Shown here: piece after piece, positions 54,971 through 64,000 of the stretch | Layout of the letters: each line of letters begins with the position of its first letter | How positions within the stretch are numbered: position 1 is the first letter of the stretch | NCBI RefSeq assembly: GCF_900111015.1 | Contig: NZ_FOFS01000001.1 | Span: forward strand, 498,262 to 562,261 | Reading direction: 5' to 3' | Length of the DNA stretch: 64,000 nt | Source of the DNA: Solimonas aquatica | GTDB lineage: Bacteria; Pseudomonadota; Gammaproteobacteria; Nevskiales; Nevskiaceae | The notes under the pieces: generated by a model | Seen by the model: only the letters and a program-made list of their open reading frames with translations | Told to the model about the DNA's origin: nothing | Database searches by the model: none | Made by a program: the position numbers and the translations under genes

Positions 54971-56015
54971 AGCTCGCCGCGCCTCCAGCGTGGCTCGGCA
55001 CCGGCACCTTGGCCAGCTGCGCGGCGATGCGTTGCGGCACCTGATGGCGTACTTCGGCGACGGCGACGCGGATCGCCGTGGCAAAGGCCTGGGCGTCCGC
55101 GCTGCCGTGCGATTTGATCACGATGCCGCTCAGGCCCAGCAGGCTGGCACCGTTGTAATTGCGCGGATCCATGCGCTTCTTCAGCGCCTTCAAGGCCGGC
55201 AGCGCGGCGATGGCGGCGGCCTTGGTCAGCAGCGAGCGGGTGAACTCCTGCTTGATGTAGTGATACAGCAGCTTGGCCACACCCTCGCCGGTCTTCAGCG
55301 CGATGTTGCCGGTGAAACCATCGCAGACCACCAGATCGAGGTCGCGCGTGAACACGCCATCACCTTCGACATAGCCCACGTAGTTGAGCGCCGAGGCCTG
55401 CAGCAGCTGTGCCGCCTGCTTGATCACCTCATTGCCCTTGATCTCTTCCTCGCCGATGTTGAGCAAGGCCACGCTGGGCCGCTCGATGCGGCGCGTGGCG
55501 GTGAGCATGGCCGAACCCATCAGCGCGAACTGGAACAGCTGCTCGGCGCTGCACTGGGCATTGGCACCCAGATCCAGCATGTGCACATGGCCGTTCATGC
55601 TGGGAATGGCGGAGATGATCGCCGGCCGGTCGATGCCCGGCAGGGTCTTGAGCACGAACTTGGCGGTGGCCATCAGCGCGCCGGTGTTACCGGCGGACAC
55701 CGCCGCCTGCGCCCGACCGTCGCGGACCAGATTGATGGCCACGCGCATCGAAGAGTCTTTCTTGCCGCGCAGGGCCTTGGACGGTGACTCGTCCATGCCC
55801 ACGGTTTCGCTGGCATGGTGCACCACTACCCGCGTTTCACCCGCCAGCCGATGCTCATGCAGCGCCGGACGCAGCCGCGCCTCGTCGCCGACCAGAATCA
55901 GATGCAGCTGGGGATGCTCGTCCAACGCCAAACGGGCGGCGGCCACGACTGTTGCATAGCCGTGATCGCCACCCATCGCATCCAGGGCGAGCGTGATCGG
56001 AGCCACTGCGGGCAT
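54969..56015 (-). CDS. plsX: phosphate acyltransferase PlsX
   Basis: Makes acyl-phosphate from acyl-ACP for PlsY in phospholipid synthesis; 348 residues. It shows the conserved LALDAMGGDHG opening, VGMDESPSKALRGKKDSSM, SAGNTGALMATAKF and VCDGFTGNIALKTGEG. It follows yceD and rpmF as usual. Unlike the usual order, fabH-fabD-fabG-acpP do not follow: eda converges on it directly. Confidence 0.95.
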   Translation of the reverse strand: MPAVAPITLALDAMGGDHGYATVVAAARLALDEHPQLHLILVGDEARLRPALHEHRLAGETRVVVHHASETVGMDESPSKALRGKKDSSMRVAINLVRDGRAQAAVSAGNTGALMATAKFVLKTLPGIDRPAIISAIPSMNGHVHMLDLGANAQCSAEQLFQFALMGSAMLTATRRIERPSVALLNIGEEEIKGNEVIKQAAQLLQASALNYVGYVEGDGVFTRDLDLVVCDGFTGNIALKTGEGVAKLLYHYIKQEFTRSLLTKAAAIAALPALKALKKRMDPRNYNGASLLGLSGIVIKSHGSADAQAFATAIRVAVAEVRHQVPQRIAAQLAKVPVPSHAGGAAS

Positions 56016-56053
56016 ACGCCGCCGCAGGCAGCGCGATCAGACGAGGCGCAGTC

Positions 56054-56254
56054 TTACTCGGCCGCGTCGGCGGCCGTCGCGGTGTCGATGACCTTCTTGC
56101 CACGGTAGTAGCCGTCGGCGGTCACGTGATGACGGCGATGCGTCTCACCCGAGGTCGGATCGGTGGACAGCGCAGGCGCCTGCGCCTTGTTCTTCCAGTG
56201 CGCGTGACGGTGGCCACGATAGGCGCGGGATTTCTTGGAATCTTGAACTGCCAT
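56054..56254 (-). CDS. rpmF: 50S ribosomal protein L32
   Basis: 66-residue L32. [20 protein letters not shown] at the start and [20 protein letters not shown] near the end are family hallmarks. It has an Ala-rich C-terminal extension ([10 protein letters not shown]). No CxxC zinc motif is present, as in the zinc-free bacterial form. ATG at 56254 has a GGAG ribosome site. Confidence 0.95.
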   Translation of the reverse strand: MAVQDSKKSRAYRGHRHAHWKNKAQAPALSTDPTSGETHRRHHVTADGYYRGKKVIDTATAADAAE

Positions 56255-56306
56255 GTCTCTACTCCGTAGGGCCAATCTGGAGGCCCAACACTCAAAAACG
56301 AAAAAG

Positions 56307-56822
56307 TCAGTGCCGCTTCTTGAACTCTTCTTGCAGCTGGAGGAAGGGATTCACCCGTTCTTCCACCTGCTCCACCGCCGCTTCCTGCACTGCAGCGCTG
56401 GCCTTGACCGCATTTTCGCATGATTCGCAGCGAGGCAGCATCGGCAAAGCCAGCAGCACCTCGTCTTCGATCAGCTCCTGCAGGGGCAGTTCATCGTCCT
56501 GCACCCAGTAGGGCTCGGCATCCTGCAGTGCCGCCGCCTCTTCTTCCTCACTGTGCACCAGCAGCAGATCCATCTCGATCCGCAGCGGCCACTCGAAACT
56601 GCGCTCGCAGCGCTGGCAGCAAAACTTCAGGCCGCCCTGCAGCTCACCCTGCAAATGCTCGCGCCCCTGTCGCACGCCGGCCTGCAGTTCCACCTGCAGC
56701 GCGCCGCTGGCATCGGCCAGCAAGTCGCGAAGCCTCGGCAGGCTGCGCAAAGCCAGTTCGCCGCGATACGCTTGCCGCTGCGCGATCGCAGCCGAGGCGC
56801 GTACGCGTTGCGGAACCGGCAT
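56307..56822 (-). CDS. yceD: YceD/DUF177 protein
   Basis: 171-residue member of the DUF177 family, which is nearly always next to rpmF and in plants and some bacteria is linked to 23S rRNA accumulation. It has the family [13 protein letters not shown] metal-type pair, an acidic stretch ([17 protein letters not shown]) and [14 protein letters not shown]. The ATG at 56822 gives a normal-length protein; a TTG at 56891 would add 23 residues but would overlap the yceF start codon. It precedes rpmF by 52 bases. Confidence 0.88.
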   Translation of the reverse strand: MPVPQRVRASAAIAQRQAYRGELALRSLPRLRDLLADASGALQVELQAGVRQGREHLQGELQGGLKFCCQRCERSFEWPLRIEMDLLLVHSEEEEAAALQDAEPYWVQDDELPLQELIEDEVLLALPMLPRCESCENAVKASAAVQEAAVEQVEERVNPFLQLQEEFKKRH

Positions 56823-56890
56823 AGGCTGCACCCATTGCGAAAAAGGCCGCGCATCATAGTGAGACAGCCCTTGAAAGTCAAAGAATTTCA

Positions 56891-57481
56891 ATGAGTAATT
56901 CCGAAAGCCCGCCCCTGTTGCTGCTGGCCTCGGCCTCGCCTTACCGCGCCGAGCTGCTCCGCCGGCTGCGCCTGCCGTTCAGCGCCCAGGCCTCGGCGGT
57001 GGATGAGACGCCGCTGCCCGGCGAAACCGTGGCCGAACTGGTCACGCGCCTGGCACGCGCCAAGGCGCTGGCCCTGGCCCCGGCCCACCCGCAGCACTGG
57101 ATCATCGGCTCGGATCAGGCCGCCAGCGTCGACGGGCAGATTCTGGGCAAGCCCGGCAGCCTGGAACAGGCGCGCCGCCAGCTGCGCCTGTGCTCGGGCC
57201 GGCGCGTGGTGTTCCATACCGGCGTGGCGCTGCTCGCCGACGGCCAGTGCCGGCAGGAACTGGATCTGACCACGGTGGAGTTCCGCGCGCTGGACGAGGC
57301 CGCCATCGAGGCCTATCTGGCTGCCGAACCGGCGCTGGACTGCGCCGGCAGCTTTCGCTGCGAGGGCTATGGCATCAGCCTGTTCGAGGCCATCGACAAC
57401 CGCGATCCCAGTGCGCTGATCGGCCTGCCCCTGATCGCCACCTGCCGTCTGCTGCGCGCCGCCGGCCTGACACTGCCCTGA
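56891..57481 (+). CDS. yceF: Maf/YceF nucleotide pyrophosphatase
   Basis: House-cleaning nucleoside-triphosphate pyrophosphatase; the YceF branch prefers 7-methyl-GTP. It is 196 residues. It has LLLASASPYRAELLRRL, VDETPLPGETV, IIGSDQAASVDGQILGKP and CAGSFRCEGYGISLFE with DPSALIGLPL, matching YceF more than YhdE. It is divergent from yceD, the usual arrangement. Confidence 0.92.
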   Translation: MSNSESPPLLLLASASPYRAELLRRLRLPFSAQASAVDETPLPGETVAELVTRLARAKALALAPAHPQHWIIGSDQAASVDGQILGKPGSLEQARRQLRLCSGRRVVFHTGVALLADGQCRQELDLTTVEFRALDEAAIEAYLAAEPALDCAGSFRCEGYGISLFEAIDNRDPSALIGLPLIATCRLLRAAGLTLP

Positions 57482-57615
57482 CAGCGCCGTCTCCGCCGCG
57501 CCCACAAGGACGCAGGCAGATACCGCGCACCGCCATCAGCAATTTGCTCATTGTCCGGGGGAGCAGCGCAGCCGGAAAATCCAGATCGAATCATCGGGCG
57601 TACCACGACCCCGTC

Positions 57616-58845
57616 ATGAGCCACGATCAGGACGCAACGGAAACACTGGGCGGCAAGGAACTGCATGACCTGGAATGCGTCGTGCGTGCCGGCGGCTCGC
57701 GGCTGCTGCGCCTGCCGGGCCGCCTGGAGACCCTGTATCTGGCACAGATGCGCCATCAGGCGCGACTCACCCGCGTGCTGCTGGCGCTGCTGCCGGCGCT
57801 GATCTGCGGCACCTCGGGCCTCTGGGCCGGCAGCTTCATCAGCCTGCCCGATCCGCTGACGGCCTGGATGCAGACCATCAATCTGCAGGTGATCGTGCCC
57901 TCGTTCCTGGCCTTGAGCCTGGTGCAGTGGCGATACAGCCAGCACGCCGCCGCCGAATGGCTGCTGATGGGCGGCTTCATCGCGGTATGCCTGCTGGGCG
58001 AATGGATGCGCTTCGAAAGCGCCAGCTACGGCTGGCGCCTCGAACCCTTGCTGATCACCACCATGCCGATCGCGGTGCTGGCACTGGCGCGCATCGGCCT
58101 GCTGCGCATGCTGGCCTTCATCGGCGCGTATATCGTGGGCATCAGCCTTGCCGACCAGCTGTTCCAGCATCCCGACTATCAGCGCAGCCCCAGCACCTGG
58201 CTGGCCGAGTGGCTGCTGCTGGCGATCATGTTTCTGGCCTACGCGCATTCCCAGTACGCCCGACGCAAGGCCTGGTGCTATGCCGCGCTGCTGCGCGCGC
58301 AGGCGGTCACCGATCCGCTCACCGGCCTGAAGAACCGCCGCGCGCTGGAACTGCAGTACGAAGCGGTGCGCGCCGCGCTGCAGCGCCATCCGGCGCCGGT
58401 GAGCCTGATCGCGGTGGACGTCGATTACTTCAAGCTGATCAATGACAGCTACGGGCATGCCTATGGCGATGGCCTGCTCACTGCCTTCGCCGCCCGCCTC
58501 GCCCAGTTCGCGCGGCGGCCGCTGGACGCTGCAGTACGCCTGGGCGGAGACGAATTCATCCTGCTGCTGCCGGAGTGCGACGCCGCGGCCGCCGAGCAGA
58601 TCGCACAGAATCTGGTGCAGGACATCCGCGCCCTGGGCCTGGACAACCGCCAGTCGCCGCACCGCGTCCTCACCACCAGCGCCGGCGTCGCCACCTGCCA
58701 GGAAGCGCTGCCGCTCTGGGAGCTGATGCGCAAGGCCGATGCCGCGCTGTACCGGGCCAAGAGCCGCGGCCGCAGCTGCGTGGCCAGCTTCGAAGCCGGG
58801 ATGCTGGAGACGCCGCCGGTGCCGGCCCGGGCGCTGCGGGCCTGA
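57616..58845 (+). CDS. membrane diguanylate cyclase (GGDEF)
   Basis: Probable cyclic-di-GMP synthase, 409 residues. About six hydrophobic segments (between about 53 and 215) form an unrecognised membrane sensor. The C-terminal domain starts at AVTDPLTGLKNRRALE and carries an intact GGDEF motif, with an RxxD inhibitory site (RPLD) exactly five residues before it, so both catalysis and product inhibition are expected. ATG at 57616 is the first reasonable start. The 134-bp gap before it holds nothing recognisable. It ends at a strong terminator. Confidence 0.87.
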   Translation: MSHDQDATETLGGKELHDLECVVRAGGSRLLRLPGRLETLYLAQMRHQARLTRVLLALLPALICGTSGLWAGSFISLPDPLTAWMQTINLQVIVPSFLALSLVQWRYSQHAAAEWLLMGGFIAVCLLGEWMRFESASYGWRLEPLLITTMPIAVLALARIGLLRMLAFIGAYIVGISLADQLFQHPDYQRSPSTWLAEWLLLAIMFLAYAHSQYARRKAWCYAALLRAQAVTDPLTGLKNRRALELQYEAVRAALQRHPAPVSLIAVDVDYFKLINDSYGHAYGDGLLTAFAARLAQFARRPLDAAVRLGGDEFILLLPECDAAAAEQIAQNLVQDIRALGLDNRQSPHRVLTTSAGVATCQEALPLWELMRKADAALYRAKSRGRSCVASFEAGMLETPPVPARALRA

Positions 58846-58870
58846 AGCCTGCCGCCAGCGCGCAGATGAC

Positions 58871-58911
58871 AAAAACCCCCTTGCGCCGGCGCCGGCCGCA
58901 AGGGGGTTTTT
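58871..58911. terminator. bidirectional intrinsic terminator
   Basis: AAAAACCCCCTTGCG (58871-58885), an 11-base loop that is itself palindromic, then CGCAAGGGGGTTTTT (58897-58911). It serves the GGDEF gene rightward and the chemoreceptor gene leftward. Confidence 0.88.
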
Positions 58912-58926
58912 CGACTGGCCGCCGGA

Positions 58927-60066
58927 TCAGAACAGATCGACCGTACCGCTCTGCATGCTCACCTGCGCCACCGGCTGATGCACCGGCTTGCGCCAGTCCA
59001 CCGCCGCCGGACGACGCTCGCCGGCCGGCTTGTCGGTATCGCCCAGCTCCACGCTGATGGCTTCCACGCGCTGCGCATGGGCACGCGCGGTGGCCAGGGC
59101 CTGGGTCGAGATGTCTTCAAACTGCAGGCAGCGCACCGCGCGGCCCACCGATTCGGCGATACGCTCGCGGGCGCCGCCCACGGCGCGGATGCCGCCGGTG
59201 AGCGCGTTGTTGATGTCGTCCACCTGACGCAGCAGACGGCTGACTTCGTCGCGGGCGCCGTTGGACAGGCTCATGTCGCGGGTGGCCATGGCATCGACGG
59301 TTTCGCGCGCCTTGGCGATGGCTTCCTTGGAGCCGGACACCAGCTTGCGGATCTGCTCGTTGAAACTGGTGGAACGTTCGGAGAGGTTGCGCACTTCTTC
59401 CGCCACCACCGCGAAGCCGCGACCGGCCTCGCCGGCACGCGCCGCTTCGATGGCGGCATTGAGCGCCATCAGATTGGTCTGATCGGCAATCGACTTCACA
59501 TCGCTGAGCAGATCGAAGATCGCGTCGAGCTGCTTGACCATGGTGTCGATCTGCTGCACGGTCGCCACGCTCTGGCCGGCGACTTCCGACAGCGACTGCG
59601 CGAGATTGTTCATCAGGCCCGCCGCCGCCTCGGCAAAGCGCCGCACGTTGACGCCGGCGCCGCTGGCACCGTCCTGGCTGAGCATGCCGGCCACCGCATC
59701 TTCCTGCATCTTGGCCTGGCGGTTCATTTCCTCGAAGGCCGCGCCCAGCTGCTTGACCGCATCGCTGATCAGGCCGCGCACGCGTTCGACTTCGCTGCCG
59801 GCGGCCGAGGCTTCCTGCGCCAGCCCGGCGCGGATTTCGGAGACCATCTGTTCCTGATGCCGCACGCGGCCGCTGAGGCGGCCCAGTTCGGCCAGCTCGG
59901 TTTCACGCAGGCGCGCCTGATACACCGCCAGCGCGGCCCAGGCCAGCACTGCCAGCAGACCGCTGCTCCAGCCCCAGATGGCCTGCGGCGCTACGGCAAG
60001 CAGCAGCACGTGCAGAACCGTCAAGGCCGCGGGTGCGGCAAATGATTTCCACTGTGAAGACGGCAT
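58927..60066 (-). CDS. chemoreceptor without periplasmic domain
   Basis: Methyl-accepting chemotaxis protein of 379 residues. Two closely spaced N-terminal membrane segments (about 10-27 and 33-48) are joined by a few residues, with no ligand-binding domain and no recognisable HAMP. A long coiled coil follows, with the signalling tip [20 protein letters not shown] and [12 protein letters not shown]. It probably senses a membrane or cytoplasmic signal. The C-terminus is SGTVDLF and lacks the CheR-docking pentapeptide. ATG at 60066 has an AGGAG ribosome site. It follows cheB by 129 bases. Confidence 0.87.
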   Translation of the reverse strand: MPSSQWKSFAAPAALTVLHVLLLAVAPQAIWGWSSGLLAVLAWAALAVYQARLRETELAELGRLSGRVRHQEQMVSEIRAGLAQEASAAGSEVERVRGLISDAVKQLGAAFEEMNRQAKMQEDAVAGMLSQDGASGAGVNVRRFAEAAAGLMNNLAQSLSEVAGQSVATVQQIDTMVKQLDAIFDLLSDVKSIADQTNLMALNAAIEAARAGEAGRGFAVVAEEVRNLSERSTSFNEQIRKLVSGSKEAIAKARETVDAMATRDMSLSNGARDEVSRLLRQVDDINNALTGGIRAVGGARERIAESVGRAVRCLQFEDISTQALATARAHAQRVEAISVELGDTDKPAGERRPAAVDWRKPVHQPVAQVSMQSGTVDLF

Positions 60067-60195
60067 AAGGCTAGACTCCTGAGCTGATTGAGGCGACACG
60101 GCACTTCTATTTGCAAATGGTAGCGGCCGTGACCGGCATGCCTGGATACCGGTCGGCACCGCGCAGACGCCGCTCGCCGGTCGCAGTGCGGCCAT

Positions 60196-61227
60196 TCACA
60201 GGGTTTCGGCCCAATCCAGCAGGCGGTTGGTGATCTGGTTGAGCGGCAACACCAGTTCGGCGGCACCGAGCTTGTAGGCGGCGCCGGGCATGCCCCAGAC
60301 CACGCAGCTGGCCTCGTCCTGCACCAGGGTGCGGGCCCCTGCCTCACGCAGCGCGCGCATGCCTCTTGCCCCGTCGTCGCCCATGCCGGTGAGTATGGCC
60401 GCCACCACATTGCGTCCGGCGCAGCGCGCCAGCGAGTTGAACATCACATCGACGCTGGGCCGATGACGGTTCTCCGGCGGCGCATCGCTCAGATGGCAGA
60501 CATAGCGTGCGCCCGAGCGGGTGATTTCCAGATGCCGGTCGCCCGGCGCGATATAGACGTGCCCCGGCACGATCTGCTGTCCGTCACTGGCCTGGAACAC
60601 GCGCATCGCCGAGCTGCGATCCATGCGCGCCGCAAACGGCGCGCTGAACATCGCGGGAATGTGCTGGGTGATGACGATGGCGGGCGCATCGGCCGGCATC
60701 GTCTCCAGCACTTCCTTGATCGCCTCGGTGCCGCCGGTGGAGGCACCGATGGCGATGATCTTTTCGGTGCTGCGGAAGGGCTTGCGCGCGCGCGCCGCCG
60801 GTGCCGAAGTCGGCTCCTGCCGGCGCGGCCGGGCGCGGGCCGCAGTCTTGACCTTCTCCCGCAGCATGTCGGCGTAGTCGCGCAGGCCGGCGGCGACGTC
60901 GATCTTGGGCTTGGTGACGAAATCCACCGCGCCGATCTCCAGCGCATCCAGGGTGATGTCGGCGCCGGCCTCGGTGAGCGAGGACACCATCAGCACCGGC
61001 ATCGGCCGCAGCCGCATCAGGTTCTCCAGGAAGGTGAGGCCGTCCATGCGCGGCATCTCCACATCCAGGGTCAGCACATCGGGCTGCAGCTGCTTGATCT
61101 TGTCGCGCGCCACGAAGGGATCGGGCGCGGTGCCCACCACCTCGATTTCGGCATCCTCGGAAAGAATCTCGGTCATCAGATTCCGCACCACGGCGGAATC
61201 GTCCACGATCAACACTCGAATGGCCAT
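60196..61227 (-). CDS. cheB: chemotaxis methylesterase/deamidase CheB
   Basis: Removes methyl groups from receptors, activated by CheA phosphorylation; 343 residues. The receiver domain has D9-D10 and phospho-acceptor D55 ([13 protein letters not shown]). After a linker the esterase has S163 in GASTGG, H189 in TQHIP and D285 in GMGDDG, the full catalytic triad. Its start overlaps the cheD stop by one base. CheA, CheW and CheY are not in the window. Confidence 0.95.
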   Translation of the reverse strand: MAIRVLIVDDSAVVRNLMTEILSEDAEIEVVGTAPDPFVARDKIKQLQPDVLTLDVEMPRMDGLTFLENLMRLRPMPVLMVSSLTEAGADITLDALEIGAVDFVTKPKIDVAAGLRDYADMLREKVKTAARARPRRQEPTSAPAARARKPFRSTEKIIAIGASTGGTEAIKEVLETMPADAPAIVITQHIPAMFSAPFAARMDRSSAMRVFQASDGQQIVPGHVYIAPGDRHLEITRSGARYVCHLSDAPPENRHRPSVDVMFNSLARCAGRNVVAAILTGMGDDGARGMRALREAGARTLVQDEASCVVWGMPGAAYKLGAAELVLPLNQITNRLLDWAETL

Positions 61228-61871
61228 CAGAAGAGCTCCACGGAACCGGCCTTGGGCTGCTGCCGGATCTGCTTGAGATAACGGACTTCCTCGTCACGCA
61301 CCGCCTCGCGATCGGTGATCGGCAGGCGCCGCACCAAGGCGCGCCCGTCGCGCGGAAAGTAGTGAACGCGGCGCGGCACGATGTCGCCCAGATCCGCCGC
61401 CAGCACTGGAATACGTTCGTCCTGCAGATACCTCAGGACGAACTCGCAATTGCGCTCGCCGACGTTTCCGAACTTCATGCCGGCCAGCACCGCGCCGCCG
61501 CCGAACACCTTGGCTTCCAGGTGTTCGCGCCGGGCGCCGCGCTTGAGCAGTTCGTTGATCATCATTTCCATGGCATAGCTGCCATAGCGTGCCGAGTCAT
61601 TGCCCGGCGCCGAGAGCCCGGCATCGGGCAGCAGGAAATGATTCATGCCGCCGATGCCGCTGCGCGGATCGCGGATGCACGCCGATACGCAGGAGCCCAG
61701 CAGCGTCACCAGCATCACGTCCTCGCCGGTGGCAACGAATTCGCCCGGCGCCACCTTGACCGCCATGGCATCAAAACGATTGTCGTAGTAGCGACCGGCA
61801 TGTTCGGAATCATCGTCCTTGCGCTGGCGGCTACGCTTCAACGCGCGCGTCGGTAAATCGTTCGCCCACAT
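61227..61871 (-). CDS. cheD: chemoreceptor glutamine deamidase CheD
   Basis: Deamidates receptor glutamines; 214 residues from the ATG at 61871, which overlaps the cheR end by 34 bases. The catalytic Cys61 ([12 protein letters not shown]) and His78 ([10 protein letters not shown]) are present, along with [12 protein letters not shown] and [16 protein letters not shown]. The N-terminal 30 residues are basic and look disordered. The C-terminus SVELF resembles the tail of the adjacent chemoreceptor. No cheC is seen. Confidence 0.93.
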   Translation of the reverse strand: MWANDLPTRALKRSRQRKDDDSEHAGRYYDNRFDAMAVKVAPGEFVATGEDVMLVTLLGSCVSACIRDPRSGIGGMNHFLLPDAGLSAPGNDSARYGSYAMEMMINELLKRGARREHLEAKVFGGGAVLAGMKFGNVGERNCEFVLRYLQDERIPVLAADLGDIVPRRVHYFPRDGRALVRRLPITDREAVRDEEVRYLKQIRQQPKAGSVELF

Positions 61872-62677
61872 GGTTGGATCAGATCGGTGGCGTGGAAAAA
61901 GCTTTCCGAATGGCCGGTAAACAGCAGGCCGTCGGGCGTCAGCAGCGGAACCATCTTTTGCAACACGCGATACTGGGTGGGCTTGTCGAAATAGATCATC
62001 ACATTGCGGCAGAAGATCACCGTGAACGGCCCCTTGAGCGGCCACTGCGGATCGAGCAGATTGAGCTGCTGGAAGCTCACCATTGCCCGCAGCTCGTCGC
62101 GCACCCGCACGTAACCCTGCGCCGAACCCGAACCGCGCAGGAAGAAGCGCCTCTTGCGTTCCTCACTGAGCTTTTCGATGCGGTCGAGCGCGTAGACGCC
62201 CTGGCGCGCGGTCTCCAGCACATTGGTATCCAGGTCGGTGGCCAGGATGCGCACCCGCAGCCGCACCTTGTCCAGGGCCTCCATCACCGTGATCGCCATG
62301 GAATAGGGCTCTTCACCGGTGGACGAGGCCGAAGACCACAACAACACCTCGGAGCCGGGCGTCTGCTTCAGCAGCAGTTCGTACAGGCGGTCGAAGTGGT
62401 GCGCCTCGCGAAAGAACGAGGTGAGATTGGTGGTCAGCGCGTTGACGAAGGCTTCCCATTCCGCTGACAGGGGATCGTCCAGATCGTCGAGATAGGCCTT
62501 GAAGCTGTCGATCTGGCGCGCGCGCAGACGCCGCGCCAGACGACTGTAGACCATGTCCTGCTTGCTGGGCGCCAGGGCGATGCCCGCGCGCTGATAAATC
62601 AGCTTGCGCACGCGTTCGAAGTCAGCCGGTGTGAATTCGAACTCGCGCGTGCTGTCTGGTAAGACGGCTTGGGTCAT
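61838..62677 (-). CDS. cheR: chemotaxis methyltransferase CheR
   Basis: S-adenosylmethionine-dependent methyltransferase for receptor glutamates; 279 residues. An N-terminal helical domain ([19 protein letters not shown]) and [15 protein letters not shown] are followed by the SAM site with [26 protein letters not shown] and [13 protein letters not shown] beta-subdomain (about 175-195) that can dock receptor pentapeptides is present. I use the ATG at 62677; a TTG at 62683 is possible. cheR-cheD-cheB overlap and form one unit. Confidence 0.94.
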   Translation of the reverse strand: MTQAVLPDSTREFEFTPADFERVRKLIYQRAGIALAPSKQDMVYSRLARRLRARQIDSFKAYLDDLDDPLSAEWEAFVNALTTNLTSFFREAHHFDRLYELLLKQTPGSEVLLWSSASSTGEEPYSMAITVMEALDKVRLRVRILATDLDTNVLETARQGVYALDRIEKLSEERKRRFFLRGSGSAQGYVRVRDELRAMVSFQQLNLLDPQWPLKGPFTVIFCRNVMIYFDKPTQYRVLQKMVPLLTPDGLLFTGHSESFFHATDLIQPCGRTIYRRAR

Positions 62678-62722
62678 GCTCAAAGCTCTCGTGGTAGCTG
62701 GATGGCGGATTGCCGCTGGGAC

Positions 62723-64000
62723 TTAAAACTCCGTCCAGCGGCTGTCCTTCTCCGCGCCTTCCGCCACCTTGGCGGGGGCCTTCGGCGGCATCTTGGCCAT
62801 CGCAGCGGCTGCCGGCTTGAGCTTGCCGACCGCCGGCTTGGACTGCCGGTTGGCAGGATGCGCAACCGAAGCCATCACCGTATCCAGGCGGAAGCGGCTC
62901 ACCGATTCGGACAGGGACACGGTCTGCTCTTCCAGAGAGCGCGCCGAGGCCGAGGCCTGCTCCACCAGGGCGGCGTTCTGCTGCGTCACCTCATCCATCT
63001 GCGAGATGGCCTTGTTGACCTGCTCGATGCCCTGGCTCTGTTCCTGCGAAGCGGCGCTGATTTCGGCCATGATGTCTGTCACGCGCTTCACGCTGTTGAC
63101 GATTTCCTCCATGGTCTTGCCGGCGTGCTCGACCAGCTTGCTGCCGTTGCCGACCTTCTCCACGGAGTCGCCGATCAGGCTCTTGATCTCCTTGGCGGCG
63201 GCCGCCGAGCGCTGCGCCAGGCTGCGCACTTCCGAGGCCACCACTGCGAAGCCGCGACCCTGTTCGCCGGCCCGCGCAGCCTCGACGGCAGCGTTCAGGG
63301 CCAGGATATTGGTCTGGAAGGCGATGCCGTCGATGACGCTGATGATGTCGACGATCTTGCGGCTGGCCTCGTTGATGGCCGCCATGGTGGTGACCACCTC
63401 GCCGACCACTTCGCCACCCTTGCGCGCGACATCGGAGGCGCCCATCGCCAGCTGGTTGGCCTGGCGGGCGTTCTCGGCGTTCTGCCGCACCGTCGAGGTC
63501 AGCTCCTCCATGGACGAGGAGGTTTCTTCGAGGCTGGCCGCCTGCTGTTCGGTGCGACCGGACAGATCGGCATTGCCCACCGCGATTTCCTTGGCCGCGG
63601 TGTTGATGGTGTTGGTGGCCAGCTGGATCTGCGAAACGATCTCGCCCAGCTGCCGCACCGTGTGATTGGCGTCTTCCTTCATCTTGTCGAAGTCGCCGCG
63701 GTAATCGGAGTGGATGAACTGGGTCAGATCGCCCGTCGCCAGCGCCGAGAGCAGACGGCCGGTTTCGTTGATCGGCGCCACCACCGCATCCAGGGTGTCA
63801 TTGACGCCCTGCACGATCTTGCGGAAGTCACCCTCGTGCTTGCTGGCATCGGCGCGCGTCGCCAGACGGCCTTCCACCGCCGCCTGCGAGAGCATGTCGG
63901 CGTCGGCCACCAGCTTGTTGACGGCGTCAATGGCGCGGTTGAGGTTGTTCTTGATGGTGTTGAAATCACCGTTGTAGTTGTCGGTGATCGGCGTCGGGAT
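62723..64000 (-). CDS. chemoreceptor with repeated GDF/HAMP-like units (C-terminal part)
   Basis: C-terminal 425 residues of a methyl-accepting chemotaxis protein that continues past the right edge. Three similar units, [26 protein letters not shown] and [13 protein letters not shown], repeat at the visible N-terminal side, as in poly-HAMP receptors. The signalling tip reads [20 protein letters not shown]. The tail is Ala/Pro/Lys-rich and ends in RWTEF, which fits the CheR-tethering pentapeptide pattern (aromatic at positions 2 and 5). It lies 45 bases before cheR. Confidence 0.92.
   Translation of the reverse strand: MPTPITDNYNGDFNTIKNNLNRAIDAVNKLVADADMLSQAAVEGRLATRADASKHEGDFRKIVQGVNDTLDAVVAPINETGRLLSALATGDLTQFIHSDYRGDFDKMKEDANHTVRQLGEIVSQIQLATNTINTAAKEIAVGNADLSGRTEQQAASLEETSSSMEELTSTVRQNAENARQANQLAMGASDVARKGGEVVGEVVTTMAAINEASRKIVDIISVIDGIAFQTNILALNAAVEAARAGEQGRGFAVVASEVRSLAQRSAAAAKEIKSLIGDSVEKVGNGSKLVEHAGKTMEEIVNSVKRVTDIMAEISAASQEQSQGIEQVNKAISQMDEVTQQNAALVEQASASARSLEEQTVSLSESVSRFRLDTVMASVAHPANRQSKPAVGKLKPAAAAMAKMPPKAPAKVAEGAEKDSRWTEF

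Overview
This 64 kb window is GC-rich chromosomal DNA from a Gammaproteobacterium. The gene content and order point to a Nevskiales/Xanthomonadales-type lineage; genus and species cannot be fixed from the sequence alone. The block serS-crcB-rarA-lolA-ftsK next to aat-bpt-infA-clpA-clpS, the clusters pepA..holC..valS, xseB-ispA-dxs and yceD-rpmF-plsX, a CysB/CysI/DUF934 sulfur block and a chi subunit of DNA polymerase III all fit this group. Coding density is very high. I see no tRNA, rRNA, CRISPR, prophage or transposase gene, and no gene-free stretch longer than about 300 bases.

Layout. 1-9000: end of rdgC, an RDD membrane protein, a lipoprotein, pepA, a phosphoethanolamine-transferase-like enzyme, holC, a small lipoprotein and valS. 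9000-14600 (minus strand): recQ, ybaL and parE. 14700-17800: xseB-ispA-dxs. 17850-22630: cysG divergent from cysB, then cysI and a DUF934 gene (siroheme and sulfite reduction). 22700-29070 (minus): ftsK, lolA, rarA, crcB, serS. 29250-34280: a 111-residue unknown protein, aat, bpt, infA, clpA and clpS, which supply both aminoacyl-transferases plus the adaptor and unfoldase of the N-degron pathway. 34400-40180: gspC-D-E-F, four genes of a type II secretion system whose other genes are not here. 40330-54920: a carbohydrate region with a LacI regulator, TonB receptor, amylosucrase, fructokinase and sucrose-type MFS permease, meeting head-on glk-hexR-pgl-zwf, which is divergent from edd-eda. 54970-58850: plsX, rpmF, yceD, yceF and a membrane GGDEF protein. 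58900-64000 (minus): chemoreceptor, cheR, cheD, cheB, chemoreceptor.

How the genes fit together. The carbohydrate region reads as one route: sucrose crosses the outer membrane by the TonB receptor and the inner membrane by the permease, amylosucrase makes alpha-glucan plus fructose (some glucose by hydrolysis), fructokinase and glucokinase phosphorylate the hexoses, and Zwf-Pgl-Edd-Eda carry carbon through the Entner-Doudoroff pathway. Two control layers are visible: a perfect 16-bp LacI-type palindrome before the TonB receptor, and HexR-type sites between zwf and edd.

The most unusual signals are: a lower-GC tract inside serS that also carries an extra segment of about 27 residues; a second, synonymously diverged copy of the last codons of gspF lying 134 bp downstream, exactly where the secretion cluster breaks off and the sugar region begins; a 9-3-9 perfect inverted repeat at the gspC promoter; a shared motif before cysB and cysI; and a common V-x-L-F C-terminus on one chemoreceptor and CheD. 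I found no clearly novel multi-gene system.
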